A DNA stretch of 64,000 nt from Luteolibacter arcticus (GTDB lineage Bacteria; Verrucomicrobiota; Verrucomicrobiia; Verrucomicrobiales; Akkermansiaceae): assembly GCF_025950235.1 (NCBI RefSeq), contig NZ_JAPDDT010000007.1, positions 310,001 to 374,000 of the forward strand. Reading direction: 5' to 3'. The notes beneath the pieces are model-generated. The model had not been told where the DNA came from. It did no database searches and worked only from the letters and a program-made list of their open reading frames with translations. Both the position numbers and the translations under genes were made by a program. Numbering within the stretch: the first letter of the stretch is position 1; each line of letters begins with the position of its first letter. Positions 17,953-27,150 of the stretch are shown one piece after another.

Positions 17953-18954
17953 TCAGCCGCCCATCCACAGCCGCAGGGCGTCGTGCATCCATTGCGGCTG
18001 GCTGTAGGCGGTGTTCATGTTGGTGCCGAAATAATAGCCAGTGACGTGGAAGAACAGCGGCCCGGCGAAAAGCAGCGAATCCAGCCGGTCCAGCACCCCG
18101 CCATGGCCGGGAATGCCGCGGCCCCAGTCCTTGGCACCGAGCGAGCGTTTCACCGCCGACATGACCAGCCCGCCGAAAAAGCCCGCGGCTACCAGCAGGG
18201 CGGACATGCCCGCGGCCACCGCCGGAGAGAAAGGTGTGGCCCACCATAGCGAGGTGCCGATGAGCGTGGCTGCCGCACCGCCGTAGAGCAGTCCTTCGCG
18301 GGTCTTCGAGGGGCTGACTTTCGGGGCGATCTTGGTTTTCCCGAAGAGCTTCCCGAAGACGTACTGCATCACGTCGCTGAGCTGGGTGACGAGCACCACG
18401 AAGAAGAGCAGCTTGGCATTCTCCTCCTGCTGGTAACCCGGGATCGGCAAGTAGAGCAGCATCGGCAGGTGGCTGAGGAAATAGACGCAAGTGAGCACGC
18501 CCCACTGGATGCGCGCGGTCCGTTCCAGGAAGCGCTCGGTATCACCGGCCAGTGCGCTGCGGATCGGGATGAAGACGAAGGCGTAAACCGGGATCCAGAT
18601 CAGGAACATGCCGTACCACGGGGCTCCGGCGAAAACGAAGTGCAGCGGCAGGATCAGGAAGAACACCCAGGTCAGCGTGCGATGGTCGCCCCGCGGAGTG
18701 GGGGACAGTGTGATGAATTCGCGCAGGGCCAGGAACGACAGCAGCGCGTAGAAGCCGAAGACGCCGCCGCGTCCGAGCGCCAGCGAGGAACAGAATACGA
18801 CCATCATCCACCACCACGCGTTGACCCGCTGGCGGAGGTTCACCAGCACCGGCGTCTCACCGGATTTCCGGATCAGGAGCTTGGTGATCAGGGTGGCGAC
18901 GATCAGCACGGCCACCACACCGCCGACGAGGTAGAGAAGTTCAGGATCCTTCAT
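17953..18954 (-). CDS. cdsA: Phosphatidate cytidylyltransferase
   Basis: CdsA makes CDP-diacylglycerol from phosphatidate and CTP in the inner membrane. The 333-residue protein is a multi-pass membrane protein with the C-terminal family signature (SAVKRSLGAKDWGRGIPGHG and VLDRLDSLLFAGPLFFH, about residues 265-302). It overlaps the acyltransferase gene by 14 bp. The three minus-strand genes from 20223 to 17953 form a phospholipid operon in the order CDP-alcohol transferase, acyltransferase, cdsA. Confidence 0.9.
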   Translation of the reverse strand: MKDPELLYLVGGVVAVLIVATLITKLLIRKSGETPVLVNLRQRVNAWWWMMVVFCSSLALGRGGVFGFYALLSFLALREFITLSPTPRGDHRTLTWVFFLILPLHFVFAGAPWYGMFLIWIPVYAFVFIPIRSALAGDTERFLERTARIQWGVLTCVYFLSHLPMLLYLPIPGYQQEENAKLLFFVVLVTQLSDVMQYVFGKLFGKTKIAPKVSPSKTREGLLYGGAAATLIGTSLWWATPFSPAVAAGMSALLVAAGFFGGLVMSAVKRSLGAKDWGRGIPGHGGVLDRLDSLLFAGPLFFHVTGYYFGTNMNTAYSQPQWMHDALRLWMGG

Positions 18955-19582
18955 CAGAAGCGGGAGCGGGGAGGAGATGACCGTGGGAGAGGCACATCAT
19001 GGATTCGCGGGCACGTTTCAGAAAGGCGGCCTTGCATTCGCCTTCCACCGGTCCCGGTATCGGTTCGCCGAAGACCGCCTGTCCCATCAGCGGCAGGGGC
19101 AGCAGTTCGCCCTTGGGCAGGATGCGGCTGAGGTTTTCGAGGAAGACGGGCATGAGCAGCGCGTCAGGCCGCTTGGTGGCGAGGTGATGGAGCCCGGGCT
19201 TGAAGGCGGCGACGGCACCGGTGTCGCTGCGGGTTCCTTCGGGGAAAACGATCAGGTCCGCACCTGCGTCGAGCGCTTCTAACATTTTGCCGAGCGGGTC
19301 TTCCGTCCGCATCCTCGCGAGGTCGCGGGGAATGAGCACTGCCTTGAAGATGCGGCTGGCCAGCCAACGTCGCAGCGGGGTCTTTTCCCAATACTCCGCG
19401 GCCGCGACCGGCCGGGTCCATGAGCGTTGCCGGCCAGGCAGGGCCGCCCAGATGACGACGAAATCGAGATGCGACGAGTGATTGGCGAAATAGATGCGCC
19501 GCTTGCCGTCCTCCGGCAGATCGCCGAGCAGCCGGACTCCGGTTGCCAGGCGTATGACGAATGCCAGCACAGTGCCGGTCAT
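18941..19582 (-). CDS. Lysophospholipid acyltransferase (PlsC-like)
   Basis: The 213-residue membrane-associated protein carries the acyltransferase motifs NHSSHLD (HX4D) near residue 34 and FPEGTRSDTG near residue 113, as in 1-acyl-glycerol-3-phosphate acyltransferases. The start at ATG 19582 overlaps the CDP-alcohol transferase stop by 4 bp (ATGA). The 3' end overlaps cdsA by 14 bp. It would supply phosphatidate for CdsA next door; the exact acceptor is inferred. Confidence 0.88.
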   Translation of the reverse strand: MTGTVLAFVIRLATGVRLLGDLPEDGKRRIYFANHSSHLDFVVIWAALPGRQRSWTRPVAAAEYWEKTPLRRWLASRIFKAVLIPRDLARMRTEDPLGKMLEALDAGADLIVFPEGTRSDTGAVAAFKPGLHHLATKRPDALLMPVFLENLSRILPKGELLPLPLMGQAVFGEPIPGPVEGECKAAFLKRARESMMCLSHGHLLPAPASDEGS

Positions 19583-20223
19583 GGGCGGGCCTCCTTGAGC
19601 TTTGCGGATAGGCGCATCACGCGGCGGATGATGGTCACGCAAGTGCCCGCGGCGATGATCATGATGGCGATCTTCATGACCTGCCCGTGTCCCTTCCAGA
19701 GCGGTTCGGCGGCGGTGACCAAGGCGGCGACCGTCAGCGCCGCCATCCGCTGGGGCTTGGCGAACGGGCCGCAAAAGTCGTGGGTGCCGACCAAGGCGGC
19801 TCCCGAGGCGCGGACATAGGCCGTCATCACCGAGGCCCAAGCTGCAAGAGCGCCGACCCATGGCGAACCTACCGCCCACGCGGCGCAGGCCAGCAGGATG
19901 GTGTCGGCGAACCGGTCGGGGAGTTCGTTCCACAGGTCGCCGGTGGGGCTCTTCTTGCCTCCTTCGATGGCCACCATGCCATCCATGAGGTTGCAGATGA
20001 GGCGGAGCTGGATGCAGGCCGCGCCGGCGAGCCAGCCGCCTTTCCAGTCGAGCGAGCCATTTCCGGCGGCCAGGAAGGCAAGTCCTCCCCCGGCGGCCGC
20101 CACCACGCTGAAGGCGGAGATGGCATTGGGGGTGACGCCTTTCGCAGTGAGGGACTTTGCCAGCACGACGGCCCATTCGGCCGAGCGGGATTTCAGGGGG
20201 CGCCGCGAGCTGTCTCCTTCCAC
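19579..20223 (-). CDS. CDP-alcohol phosphatidyltransferase family protein with altered active-site motif
   Basis: The 214-residue membrane protein belongs to the family that moves a phosphatidyl group from CDP-diacylglycerol to an alcohol. The usual motif is DGx2ARx8Gx3Dx3D. Here it reads DGMVAIEGGKKSPTGDLWNE then LPD, so the Arg is Ile and the third Asp is Asn. The first Asp, both Gly and the last Asp remain. It starts with GTG at 20223 and is divergent from the NAD kinase gene. Reduced or changed activity is possible; the product lipid is unknown. Confidence 0.75.
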   Translation of the reverse strand: MEGDSSRRPLKSRSAEWAVVLAKSLTAKGVTPNAISAFSVVAAAGGGLAFLAAGNGSLDWKGGWLAGAACIQLRLICNLMDGMVAIEGGKKSPTGDLWNELPDRFADTILLACAAWAVGSPWVGALAAWASVMTAYVRASGAALVGTHDFCGPFAKPQRMAALTVAALVTAAEPLWKGHGQVMKIAIMIIAAGTCVTIIRRVMRLSAKLKEARP

Positions 20224-20313
20224 GCCGCGACTCTGCCAAGCGCGGCGGGAGCGGGCAAGTTAAGGAATGGAGACTCCTTGCGGTGCGGGGCGTCCGCCGT
20301 TAGAAGAGCGGAC

Positions 20314-21168
20314 ATGACCGTCGGCATTATCGCCAACCCACAGAAAGAAGGAGCGCGGATTGCCTTGGATCGCCTGATGGGCGCGCTCTCGCTGAGGCGG
20401 ATTGGCACGCTGTTGGAGAGGGAAGCTGCGGCGTTGTGCGGGGTACCGGGCGGCATGGATGGCCCGGACCTGGCCGCCGCCTCCGACGTGATTGCCGTGC
20501 TCGGTGGCGACGGGACCATGCTCAATGCCGTCGCGAAGCTCGGTCCCACGGACAAACCGGTCGCCGGCATCAACATCGGCACGCTCGGTTTCCTCACGAG
20601 TTGCACGGACGACGAGGTCGAGGTGTTCGCCGACGCGCTGCTTTCCGGCGAGTATACCACCAGCCGCCGCACGCTTTTGGCCGCCAAAGTCCGCAGCGTC
20701 GATGGTAGTGAAAAGGACTTCCGCGCCCTGAACGAGGTGGTGCTAGCTCGCGGCCAGACCGGCCGGCTGGTGTCGCTCTCCGCCTTTGTCGATGGCGATC
20801 TTCTCAACAGCTACCGGGCGGATGGCTTGATCGTCGCCACACCGACCGGCTCCACCGCTTACTCGCTGTCTGCCGGCGGCCCGCTGATCAGCCCGGCGGC
20901 GGCGGCCTTCGTGATCACGCCGATTTGTCCGCACACGCTGAGCCAGTGTTCGCTGGTCGTTGGCGATCACGTGACCGTGGAGTTGAGGCCGCAGAACGCG
21001 GACGAGGCGCCGATGCTGTTCACGGTCGATGGCCGCGACTGCATCACCATTCACCACGGCGACCGGATCGAGGTGAGGAAAGCGGCCCATGTGCTCAATT
21101 TGCTGCGGCTGTCCGGGCACTCCTTTTACGAGGCCGTGCGGCAGAAGCTGAATTGGCGCGGGGGTTGA
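20314..21168 (+). CDS. nadK: NAD kinase
   Basis: The enzyme phosphorylates NAD to NADP in the cytoplasm. The 284-residue product has the catalytic motif AVLGGDGTML (near residue 65), the NIGTLGFL strand and the conserved ATPTGSTAYSLSAGGPL block. ATG 20314 gives the typical start TVGIIANPQK; a longer frame upstream runs antisense to the neighbouring operon and is ignored. It is one of two NAD-metabolism genes here, with nadE at 23437. Confidence 0.95.
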   Translation: MTVGIIANPQKEGARIALDRLMGALSLRRIGTLLEREAAALCGVPGGMDGPDLAAASDVIAVLGGDGTMLNAVAKLGPTDKPVAGINIGTLGFLTSCTDDEVEVFADALLSGEYTTSRRTLLAAKVRSVDGSEKDFRALNEVVLARGQTGRLVSLSAFVDGDLLNSYRADGLIVATPTGSTAYSLSAGGPLISPAAAAFVITPICPHTLSQCSLVVGDHVTVELRPQNADEAPMLFTVDGRDCITIHHGDRIEVRKAAHVLNLLRLSGHSFYEAVRQKLNWRGG

Positions 21169-21457
21169 GCCAACCATGGGGCGGCGTTTCTTCTCAAAGC
21201 GGTCCGCCGAGATCGTGTTCCTGTGTCGCGACGCGACACCATGGCGGACGCGGCCGAACTAGGGGCTGAAGCCCGTGGCTACCGTCCCTTGACCGCTACG
21301 CGGTCGCTGGGGTTTGGTTCGAGGTGTGTGGGCGCTGAAGTGAGAGTTCTCTCCCGGATTGGCCATTCGACGCGCCGATTCCGTAGCTTTCGCCAAGAAT
21401 TCGGCGGGCTGAGGGAATGGCGTTGCGGCGCGCGCGGGCATCCGCTGGAGTCCGGTC
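21169..21457. other. Gap with a small palindrome between nadK and the aminopeptidase gene
   Basis: This 289-nt stretch contains a perfect hairpin GTGTCGC-GAC-GCGACAC at 21233-21249 and the phrase GGGGCTGAAGCCC, which is self-complementary. Such short palindromes resemble degraded dispersed repeats. No gene was recognised. Confidence 0.5.
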
Positions 21458-22747
21458 GTGCGCTACGAACCCATCGATCCCCAGCTCTTCGTCCGCAATC
21501 GCGAGAATCTCCGCGCCCTGCTGAAGCCGAATAGCATCGTCATCGTGCTGGCGAACGACATCTACCCGACCAATGCCGACGGGTCGATGGCCTTCAAGCA
21601 GAACGCCGATCTCTTCTACCTCACGGGCGTCGATCAGGAAGAAACGATGCTGGTGCTGATGCCGGACGCGAAGGATCCGAAGGAGCGGGAGATGCTGTTC
21701 GTGAAGGAAACCAGCGAGCTGATCGCGATCTGGGACGGCGATAAACTTTCCAAGGACCAGGCGAAGGCGGCCACCGGCGTCGAACGCATCGAGTGGAGCC
21801 ACAGCTTCGAAGCGTGGTTGCACCGACTCATCCCGCAGGCGGATCACATCTACCTCGCGACCAACGAGCACCTGCGCGCCACCACGGTGGTGGAGACGGC
21901 GAATGACCGCTTCATCAAGAAGTGCCAGTCGCGCTACCCGCTGCACCGCTATGAGCGGCTCGCTCCGCTGATGCATCGCCTGCGGATCACCAAGGATCCC
22001 ATCGAGGTCGATATCATCCAGAAGGCTTGTAAGATCACCGAGGCGGGTTTCCGTCGTCTGTTAGGCTTCGTGAAGCCGGGGGTGGGCGAGTGGGAAGTCG
22101 AGGCGGAGCTGCTGCACGAGTTCGTGCGCCGTGGTTCGCGCGGCTTTGCCTACGGGCCGATCATCGGCAGCGGGGCGAATGCCTGCGTGCTGCACTACGT
22201 CGAAAACTCCAAGGTCTGCAAGGATGGCGACATGCTGCTGCTGGACGTGGCCGCTGAGTATGCCGGCTGGGCTTCCGATCTGACCCGCACGATCCCGGTC
22301 AACGGGCGCTTCACTGCCCGCCAGCGTGATGTTTACAACTCGGTGCTGCGTGTTTTCCGCGGGGCGAACGAGATCCTGCGTCCAGGCAACACGCCGCTGG
22401 AGTATCAAAAGCAGGTGATCGAGCTGATGGAAGCGGAGCTGGTCCATCTCGGACTGATCGGTGCCAAGGAGGCGAAGGAGCAAGGGCCTGACAAGGCGCT
22501 GGTGAAGAAGTACTTCATGCATGGTACTTCCCACCACATGGGCCTGGACGTCCACGATGTGGCTCCGCCGCACGAGCCGTTTGCGGAGGGGATGGTGTTT
22601 ACCATCGAGCCGGGGATTTATATTCGGGAGGAGGGTCTGGGCGTGCGTCTTGAGAACGATGTGGTGATCGGGAAGAAGTCGAACCTTGATCTGATGGCTG
22701 ATATTCCGATCGAGGCGGATGAGATCGAGGAGTTGATGAACCGGTAG
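21458..22747 (+). CDS. pepP: Xaa-Pro aminopeptidase (aminopeptidase P)
   Basis: The enzyme removes N-terminal residues that precede proline. The 429-residue protein has an N-terminal aminopeptidase P domain (KQNADLFYLTGVDQEE) and a C-terminal pita-bread metallopeptidase domain. The five metal ligands are visible in LLLDVAAEYAGWASDLTRTI (two Asp), HGTSHHMGLDVHD (His), FTIEPGIY (Glu) and VRLENDV (Glu). It starts with GTG at 21458. The small gene at 22758 follows after 10 nt but differs in composition, so shared expression is uncertain. Confidence 0.92.
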   Translation: MRYEPIDPQLFVRNRENLRALLKPNSIVIVLANDIYPTNADGSMAFKQNADLFYLTGVDQEETMLVLMPDAKDPKEREMLFVKETSELIAIWDGDKLSKDQAKAATGVERIEWSHSFEAWLHRLIPQADHIYLATNEHLRATTVVETANDRFIKKCQSRYPLHRYERLAPLMHRLRITKDPIEVDIIQKACKITEAGFRRLLGFVKPGVGEWEVEAELLHEFVRRGSRGFAYGPIIGSGANACVLHYVENSKVCKDGDMLLLDVAAEYAGWASDLTRTIPVNGRFTARQRDVYNSVLRVFRGANEILRPGNTPLEYQKQVIELMEAELVHLGLIGAKEAKEQGPDKALVKKYFMHGTSHHMGLDVHDVAPPHEPFAEGMVFTIEPGIYIREEGLGVRLENDVVIGKKSNLDLMADIPIEADEIEELMNR

Positions 22748-22757
22748 TGATCCAAGG

Positions 22758-23270
22758 ATGGAATCCATCATCAAATTCCGGGAAGAACTCACGAGATTGT
22801 GGGAATTCTTGACCGAGGCAGGCTATGTCTCGGAAGCCTTCCCTGGATTTGATTGTGGCGGTTTCGAGGAAGAAGGGGATTCTCTCTCAAGAGAGTCGTT
22901 TGTCAGAGTTGCCCGGCTATTTCTACCGAGCGGGCCAAGCGTTGTTGTCGAGAGGAGAACTCCAGATGAGTTTATCGTGATTTACGGCGCAGAAGCTATG
23001 GATCGGTGGCCGAAGGACGATCCGTTCTTTGATTGGCCGTTTTTTCCTCTCATGGTTGATTCCGAGAGCTACACGGTTGGATTGACTCTTGATGACGCCG
23101 ACGGAGGGTTTCGCCTTTTGTGCGTGTCCAAGGATTGTCTGTATGACGATTCGATGCCCGACGACGAGGATCTGGCTTACGTTAGCGAGAAGCCGGTATG
23201 GGAGTTGCCAAAACTGGTGAGGGACCTAGTCGAGTCGCAAGATGAGGTGGTGTTCTTCGGAAACGTCTGA
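22758..23270 (+). CDS. Acidic protein of unknown function, compositionally different
   Basis: The 170-residue protein is acidic and rich in Phe, Trp and Asp (PKDDPFFDWPFFPLMVDSES), with no signal peptide or membrane segment. Its DNA is visibly richer in A/T and uses codons (GAA, TTT, GAT, TCT) that neighbours avoid. That suggests recent transfer. Size and acidity recall stand-alone immunity or SUKH-like proteins, but I see no defining motif and give no function. It begins 10 nt after pepP. Confidence 0.6.
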   Translation: MESIIKFREELTRLWEFLTEAGYVSEAFPGFDCGGFEEEGDSLSRESFVRVARLFLPSGPSVVVERRTPDEFIVIYGAEAMDRWPKDDPFFDWPFFPLMVDSESYTVGLTLDDADGGFRLLCVSKDCLYDDSMPDDEDLAYVSEKPVWELPKLVRDLVESQDEVVFFGNV

Positions 23271-23345
23271 CGTGCGTGGCCAATCATTGCCATGCCAAGT
23301 GGCAATGTGCATGGCAGTAAGGAGTGTGGACGTTCCCTCCACATT

Positions 23346-23366
23346 GTGTCGACGGAACGTCGACAC
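23346..23366. repeat. Perfect 9-bp hairpin between the unknown gene and nadE
   Basis: GTGTCGACG-GAA-CGTCGACAC is a perfect inverted repeat between two convergent genes. There is no T-run, so it is more like a REP-type palindrome than a classical terminator. Confidence 0.6.
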
Positions 23367-23397
23367 CCCTTATCCTTAGGCTGCGCTATCGATTCGA

Positions 23398-23422
23398 GCG
23401 TGATGAATCCCGCGGTCCCAGT
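23398..23422 (+). repeat. Divergent copy of the CGGAATGAATTCCG repeat
   Basis: About 22 of 25 positions match the consensus seen at 41610, 54940 and 62016. The conserved tail CCGCGGTCCCAGT is intact. It lies 15 nt beyond the nadE stop. Confidence 0.6.
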
Positions 23423-23436
23423 AGGCTTGGGGTGCG

Positions 23437-25077
23437 TCAGCCGGTGAAGCCTTGGACGATGGGCATGCGGCGGCCCATGCCGAAGGCCTTGGAGGTCACG
23501 CGGAGGCCGGGGGCGGCTTGTTGGCGTTTCCATTCATTGAGATCCACGCGGCGCTGGACCCAGCGGACGAGGTTCTCCTCGTAGCCGTGGGCGACGATTT
23601 CGTCGGCGGAGAGGTGGCGCTCCACGTAGAGCTCGAGGATGCCATCGAGGATGTCGTAGGGCGGCAAGGTGTCTTGGTCCTTTTGATCGGGACGCAGCTC
23701 GGCGCTGGGCGGCTTGTCGATGGTGCTCCACGGGATGATCTCGCGGTGGCGATTGATCCAACGGGACAGCTCGTAGACGCGGATTTTCGGCAAGTCCGAG
23801 ATGACGGCTAGGCCGCCACACATGTCGCCGTAGATGGTGCAGTAGCCGACCGCCAGTTCGCTCTTATTGCCGGTGGTGAGTAGCAGGTGGCCGAACTTGT
23901 TGGAGAGCGACATTAGGTAGAGGCCGCGGATGCGGGCCTGCATGTTTTCCTCGGTCACGTCCTCCTTGGTGCCCTCGAACAAGGGGGCCATCGAGGCTTT
24001 GACGGAAGCGAAGGTATCGGCGATCGGCACGGTCTCGCAGCGGATGCCGAGGGTTTTCGCGAGTGCCACCGAGTCATCGACGCTGCCGCCTGACGAAAAG
24101 GGACTGGGCATGGTGAGCCCGTGAACATTCTCTGGTCCCAGTGCCTCGGCTGCAAGGACGGCGGTGAGGGCTGAGTCGATGCCGCCGCTGAGGCCGAGGC
24201 AGACGCTGCGGAAGCCGCACTTCTTCACGTAGTCGCGCAGGCCCAGGACCAGCGCATCGAAGAGCTGGCCGGCCGCGACCGGCTGGGGAAGGGGAGCTTC
24301 GCCCTGCGGAAGCGCATCGAGATCGACGGTGAGGGATTGCTCGGAAAAGCCGGGCATTTGTATCGCAATCCGGCCGTCCGGAGTGGCGACCAGCGAGTGA
24401 CCGTCGAAGAGCAATTGATCCTGCCCGCCGACAGCATTCGCGTAGATCACCGGCACGGCGGCATCCTTCGCCACCGCCGCCATCATCTCGCGGCGGATCT
24501 CCGGCTTGCCGAGGTGGAAGGGCGAGGCCGAAAGGTTCAGCAGCAGGTCGATCCCCTGCGAGCATAGCTCCTGCACGGGGTCGCGCTCGTAGAGCGGGCG
24601 GTGCAGGTATTCCTCCGTCCAGATGTCCTCGCAGATGGTGACGCCGAGCCGCAGTCCATTCCAGACGATGGGCTCGCATTTCTCGCCGGGCTCGAAGTAG
24701 CGGCGCTCGTCGAAAACATCGTAGGTCGGCAGCAGCGTCTTCCAGACCTTGGCGACGATCTCGCCGCGATGGAGGAAGGCGGCGGCATTGCGGAACGGCT
24801 TGCCCGGGCGACCGGCCTCGTTGAGATCGACGTAGCCGACCAGCAGGGGAACCTCCTTCACCTCGCCCGCCAGGTAGTCGAGCGCCTGCAGGCACTTCGG
24901 CACGAACTGCGACTTGAAGACCAGATCGCGGGGCGGGTAGCCGGCCAGCGACAGCTCCGGCGTGATCACCAATTCGGCGCCTTGCTCCAAGCACTCGCGA
25001 TAGGCTTGGAGCAGCCGCTTCGCATTGCCGGGGAAGTCCCCGATCACCCCGTTGATCTGCGCGATCCCAACCTTCAT
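23437..25077 (-). CDS. nadE: Glutamine-dependent NAD+ synthetase
   Basis: NadE amidates nicotinic acid adenine dinucleotide to NAD. The 546-residue protein joins an N-terminal nitrilase-type glutaminase (catalytic Glu in [11 protein letters not shown], Lys in [14 protein letters not shown], Cys in GVTICEDIW) to a C-terminal synthetase with the ATP-pyrophosphatase loop [15 protein letters not shown] 25077 gives the family start [15 protein letters not shown]; the longer frame upstream is not protein-like. It is transcribed on the minus strand away from the terminator near 25150. Confidence 0.95.
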   Translation of the reverse strand: MKVGIAQINGVIGDFPGNAKRLLQAYRECLEQGAELVITPELSLAGYPPRDLVFKSQFVPKCLQALDYLAGEVKEVPLLVGYVDLNEAGRPGKPFRNAAAFLHRGEIVAKVWKTLLPTYDVFDERRYFEPGEKCEPIVWNGLRLGVTICEDIWTEEYLHRPLYERDPVQELCSQGIDLLLNLSASPFHLGKPEIRREMMAAVAKDAAVPVIYANAVGGQDQLLFDGHSLVATPDGRIAIQMPGFSEQSLTVDLDALPQGEAPLPQPVAAGQLFDALVLGLRDYVKKCGFRSVCLGLSGGIDSALTAVLAAEALGPENVHGLTMPSPFSSGGSVDDSVALAKTLGIRCETVPIADTFASVKASMAPLFEGTKEDVTEENMQARIRGLYLMSLSNKFGHLLLTTGNKSELAVGYCTIYGDMCGGLAVISDLPKIRVYELSRWINRHREIIPWSTIDKPPSAELRPDQKDQDTLPPYDILDGILELYVERHLSADEIVAHGYEENLVRWVQRRVDLNEWKRQQAAPGLRVTSKAFGMGRRMPIVQGFTG

Positions 25078-25396
25078 GTGCGGCGACTCAACGCAGCCAG
25101 GGCCGGGGAGGAAATCCCAAATCGGTACAAAAAAGAAGGGCGCGAATCGCAAGTCCCCCCGGAATCACAATTCGCGCCCTTTCTGACCCATCGGGTTCTC
25201 TAGCTGGCGGCATTGGCCGAAATCCCCCCGGATTCAGAACCAATGCATATTGCCGTGCCGGATTGTCCGATGGCCGGGCAACGACACCGAAGCGCCGCTA
25301 CCTGTGAATGAAATTGCCAAATAATCCGGGTTTGGAAAGCATTAATTTAAGTGAAAATTCACAAGTTGTTCCCAAAATTGGACATTTCACTGAAAA
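25078..25396. other. Gap upstream of nadE with a terminator
   Basis: About 320 nt containing the terminator at 25128-25183 and, to its right, A/T-rich sequence near 25320-25390 (TTAATTTAAGTGAAAATTCACAAG) which includes a TGAAAATTCA palindrome. The segment just right of 25077 must carry the nadE promoter. No gene was recognised. Confidence 0.6.
25128..25183 (-). terminator. Rho-independent terminator of the metallopeptidase gene
   Basis: Arms GGGCGCGAAT and ATTCGCGCCC enclose a 22-nt loop. On the minus strand the stem is followed by TTCTTTTTTG. It lies about 215 nt downstream of the stop at 25397. Confidence 0.65.
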
Positions 25397-26326
25397 TCAG
25401 GGACTTTTCGCGGGGATTTCCAGCGTGAGGCCCTTCGGCCGCCAGTAGCGGACCAAGGCTTCCTGAGTCGCGACCGCCGTTTCGGGGGAGAGGACGTCAA
25501 CCGGCCGGCGGTTGCGAGGGGCGGCGGTGAGGATGTTGCGCAGGGCTTCAACTCGCTTGTCCCCACCGTGGATCTGGTAGTGGGCGAGCAGCAGGGCGGT
25601 GGCGTAGGCGTGGTAGCGCTCCTCCACCGGCAAGTCGGTGACGAAGCCGTGCCAGCGGCGGCCATCGAGCCCGACCAGATCGGCGACCCGGACCAAGGGG
25701 ATGCTCGGATCGTCCGGGCTGAGGCGGACGCGCAGGTGCTGGCGGATGGCGCCGTCCATATCGGCGAAGGAGAAGCGCCCGGCTCCGGTGTGGGCGCACG
25801 CGAAGTATTCCGCAATGCCCTCCGCCAGCCACTGCGGCAGACCATGGTTCAGCCGGTGCATGCAGAGGTGGACGATTTCGTGGACGACGAGATCCTCGTC
25901 GTTGCGTGGCGCGAGTTTCGAGCGGCCGGCATCCGGGGGGCGCGAGAGATAGCCGCCATGGATGAGCACCAGGCCCTGCCGGGCGACGTAGTACCCGGCC
26001 GAACCCGCTGCCGCGCCGGCTTCACGATAGCTTTGGTCGGTGGAATAGATGGCGATGCGTGGGCGCTTGCCCTCCGGCGGGCCGAAGAGCGGCAGCGGGT
26101 GGGCTTTCACCACCAGCGCGGTGGTGTCGGCGACTTGGGAGAGGCGAGCGAGTTCGTTTGGCTTCAGGTCAAGGTCGCTATCGATGCGGAAGAACCGGGT
26201 GTGCCATACTTTCCGGCCGCCATCGTCCGGCTGGGCTTCGACGACGGCCGGGCCGGGAACGGTTTCGCGCGGCAGCGGGTCTGCCGCGGCGAGCGAGGCG
26301 AGGGCGAAGAAGGTCAGCAGGCGCAT
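25397..26326 (-). CDS. Exported HExxH metallopeptidase-like protein (DUF1570-like)
   Basis: The 309-residue protein starts at ATG 26326 with a signal peptide (MRLLTFFALASLAAADP). A zinc-peptidase motif VVHEIVHLCMH (HExxH) is followed by QWLAEGIAEYF, which supplies a third ligand Glu as in gluzincin-type peptidases. This arrangement is that of DUF1570-like proteins common in Planctomycetes and Verrucomicrobia. The substrate is unknown. A terminator lies downstream. It is divergent from the SpoU-like gene. Confidence 0.75.
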   Translation of the reverse strand: MRLLTFFALASLAAADPLPRETVPGPAVVEAQPDDGGRKVWHTRFFRIDSDLDLKPNELARLSQVADTTALVVKAHPLPLFGPPEGKRPRIAIYSTDQSYREAGAAAGSAGYYVARQGLVLIHGGYLSRPPDAGRSKLAPRNDEDLVVHEIVHLCMHRLNHGLPQWLAEGIAEYFACAHTGAGRFSFADMDGAIRQHLRVRLSPDDPSIPLVRVADLVGLDGRRWHGFVTDLPVEERYHAYATALLLAHYQIHGGDKRVEALRNILTAAPRNRRPVDVLSPETAVATQEALVRYWRPKGLTLEIPAKSP

Positions 26327-26420
26327 GGCAGGGAAAACCTCGGCGGTTCGGTGAAGTGTGCCCCGTCCGGAGGCATTCCGCAGGTCGAAATTCGACAATC
26401 CGCCCCGCCTGCCGTAACCG

Positions 26421-27140
26421 GTGCGCGTGACCGACGATTGGCAGACCACCCTCCGCGAGCAACTGGCCGCCCCCCAGGACCCATGGGTCGTGCTGGAGGG
26501 GCAGGGGATGGTCGAGGCCGCAATCGCCGGCTGGTGGGAGGTCGCGGGGGTGATGGTGGCGGAAGATCACTCGTGGGAAGTGCCGGTCTGGAGCGGCATG
26601 GAGGTGGCTCGCGAGGCCCCGGCGGAAATGGATCGCTGGGCCGATGCCTCGATTCACGGGGGTGTGCTCGGCTTGGCCAGGCAGCCGTCCGAGACGGGTG
26701 AGGTGGCAACCTTCCTCCGCTCGCTGGATGCCGAGGCGCTGCTGGTCGTCTGCCCGCGCTTGGATCATCCCACGGTGGTAGGGGAAGTCATCCGGCTGGC
26801 GGCAGATCACAACGCGGCAGGCGTTTTGTTTGGAGCGGAAGGGGTTTCGCCATTTCATGTCGAGGCGGTGCGGGCGGCGGCCGATGCGCTTTTCCAGCTC
26901 CCGATTCGCGTGGCGGATGGCGGGCTGCTGCTGCGCTCGCTCAAAGCCGCCGGGGTGGAGCTTTGTGGCTGGGAGCAAGCTGGGTTTTCCGGCGAGGCTG
27001 CGACTACCGGTCGCCGCGCGCTGGTGATGGGCGATCCGGAGAAGGGGCTGGGGCCGTTTTGGCGGGCTGCGTGCGACCGGCAGGTTGGCGGGGAAGTGGG
27101 GGCTGTCTTGAAGGAGCTCGCCGTAGAGGTTGGCGGATAG
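26421..27140 (+). CDS. SpoU/TrmH-like RNA 2'-O-methyltransferase homolog lacking motif 3
   Basis: The 239-residue protein matches the SPOUT methyltransferase family. The core VVGEVIRLAADHNAAGVLFG corresponds to the usual N-x-G-x-x-x-R-T-A motif 1 region. VEAVRAAADALFQLPI matches the R-A-S-x-G-A-x-F-x-L-P stretch, and ALVMGDPEKGLGPFWRAACD matches motif 2 (G-x-E-x-x-G-L). The final motif 3 (SLNVSVAAAI-type), which completes the cofactor knot, is missing and the protein ends soon after. The motif 1 Asn is also not obvious. It may be catalytically impaired. The start may be GTG 26421 or GTG 26427. Confidence 0.65.
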   Translation: MRVTDDWQTTLREQLAAPQDPWVVLEGQGMVEAAIAGWWEVAGVMVAEDHSWEVPVWSGMEVAREAPAEMDRWADASIHGGVLGLARQPSETGEVATFLRSLDAEALLVVCPRLDHPTVVGEVIRLAADHNAAGVLFGAEGVSPFHVEAVRAAADALFQLPIRVADGGLLLRSLKAAGVELCGWEQAGFSGEAATTGRRALVMGDPEKGLGPFWRAACDRQVGGEVGAVLKELAVEVGG

Positions 27141-27150
27141 GTCCTATGGG

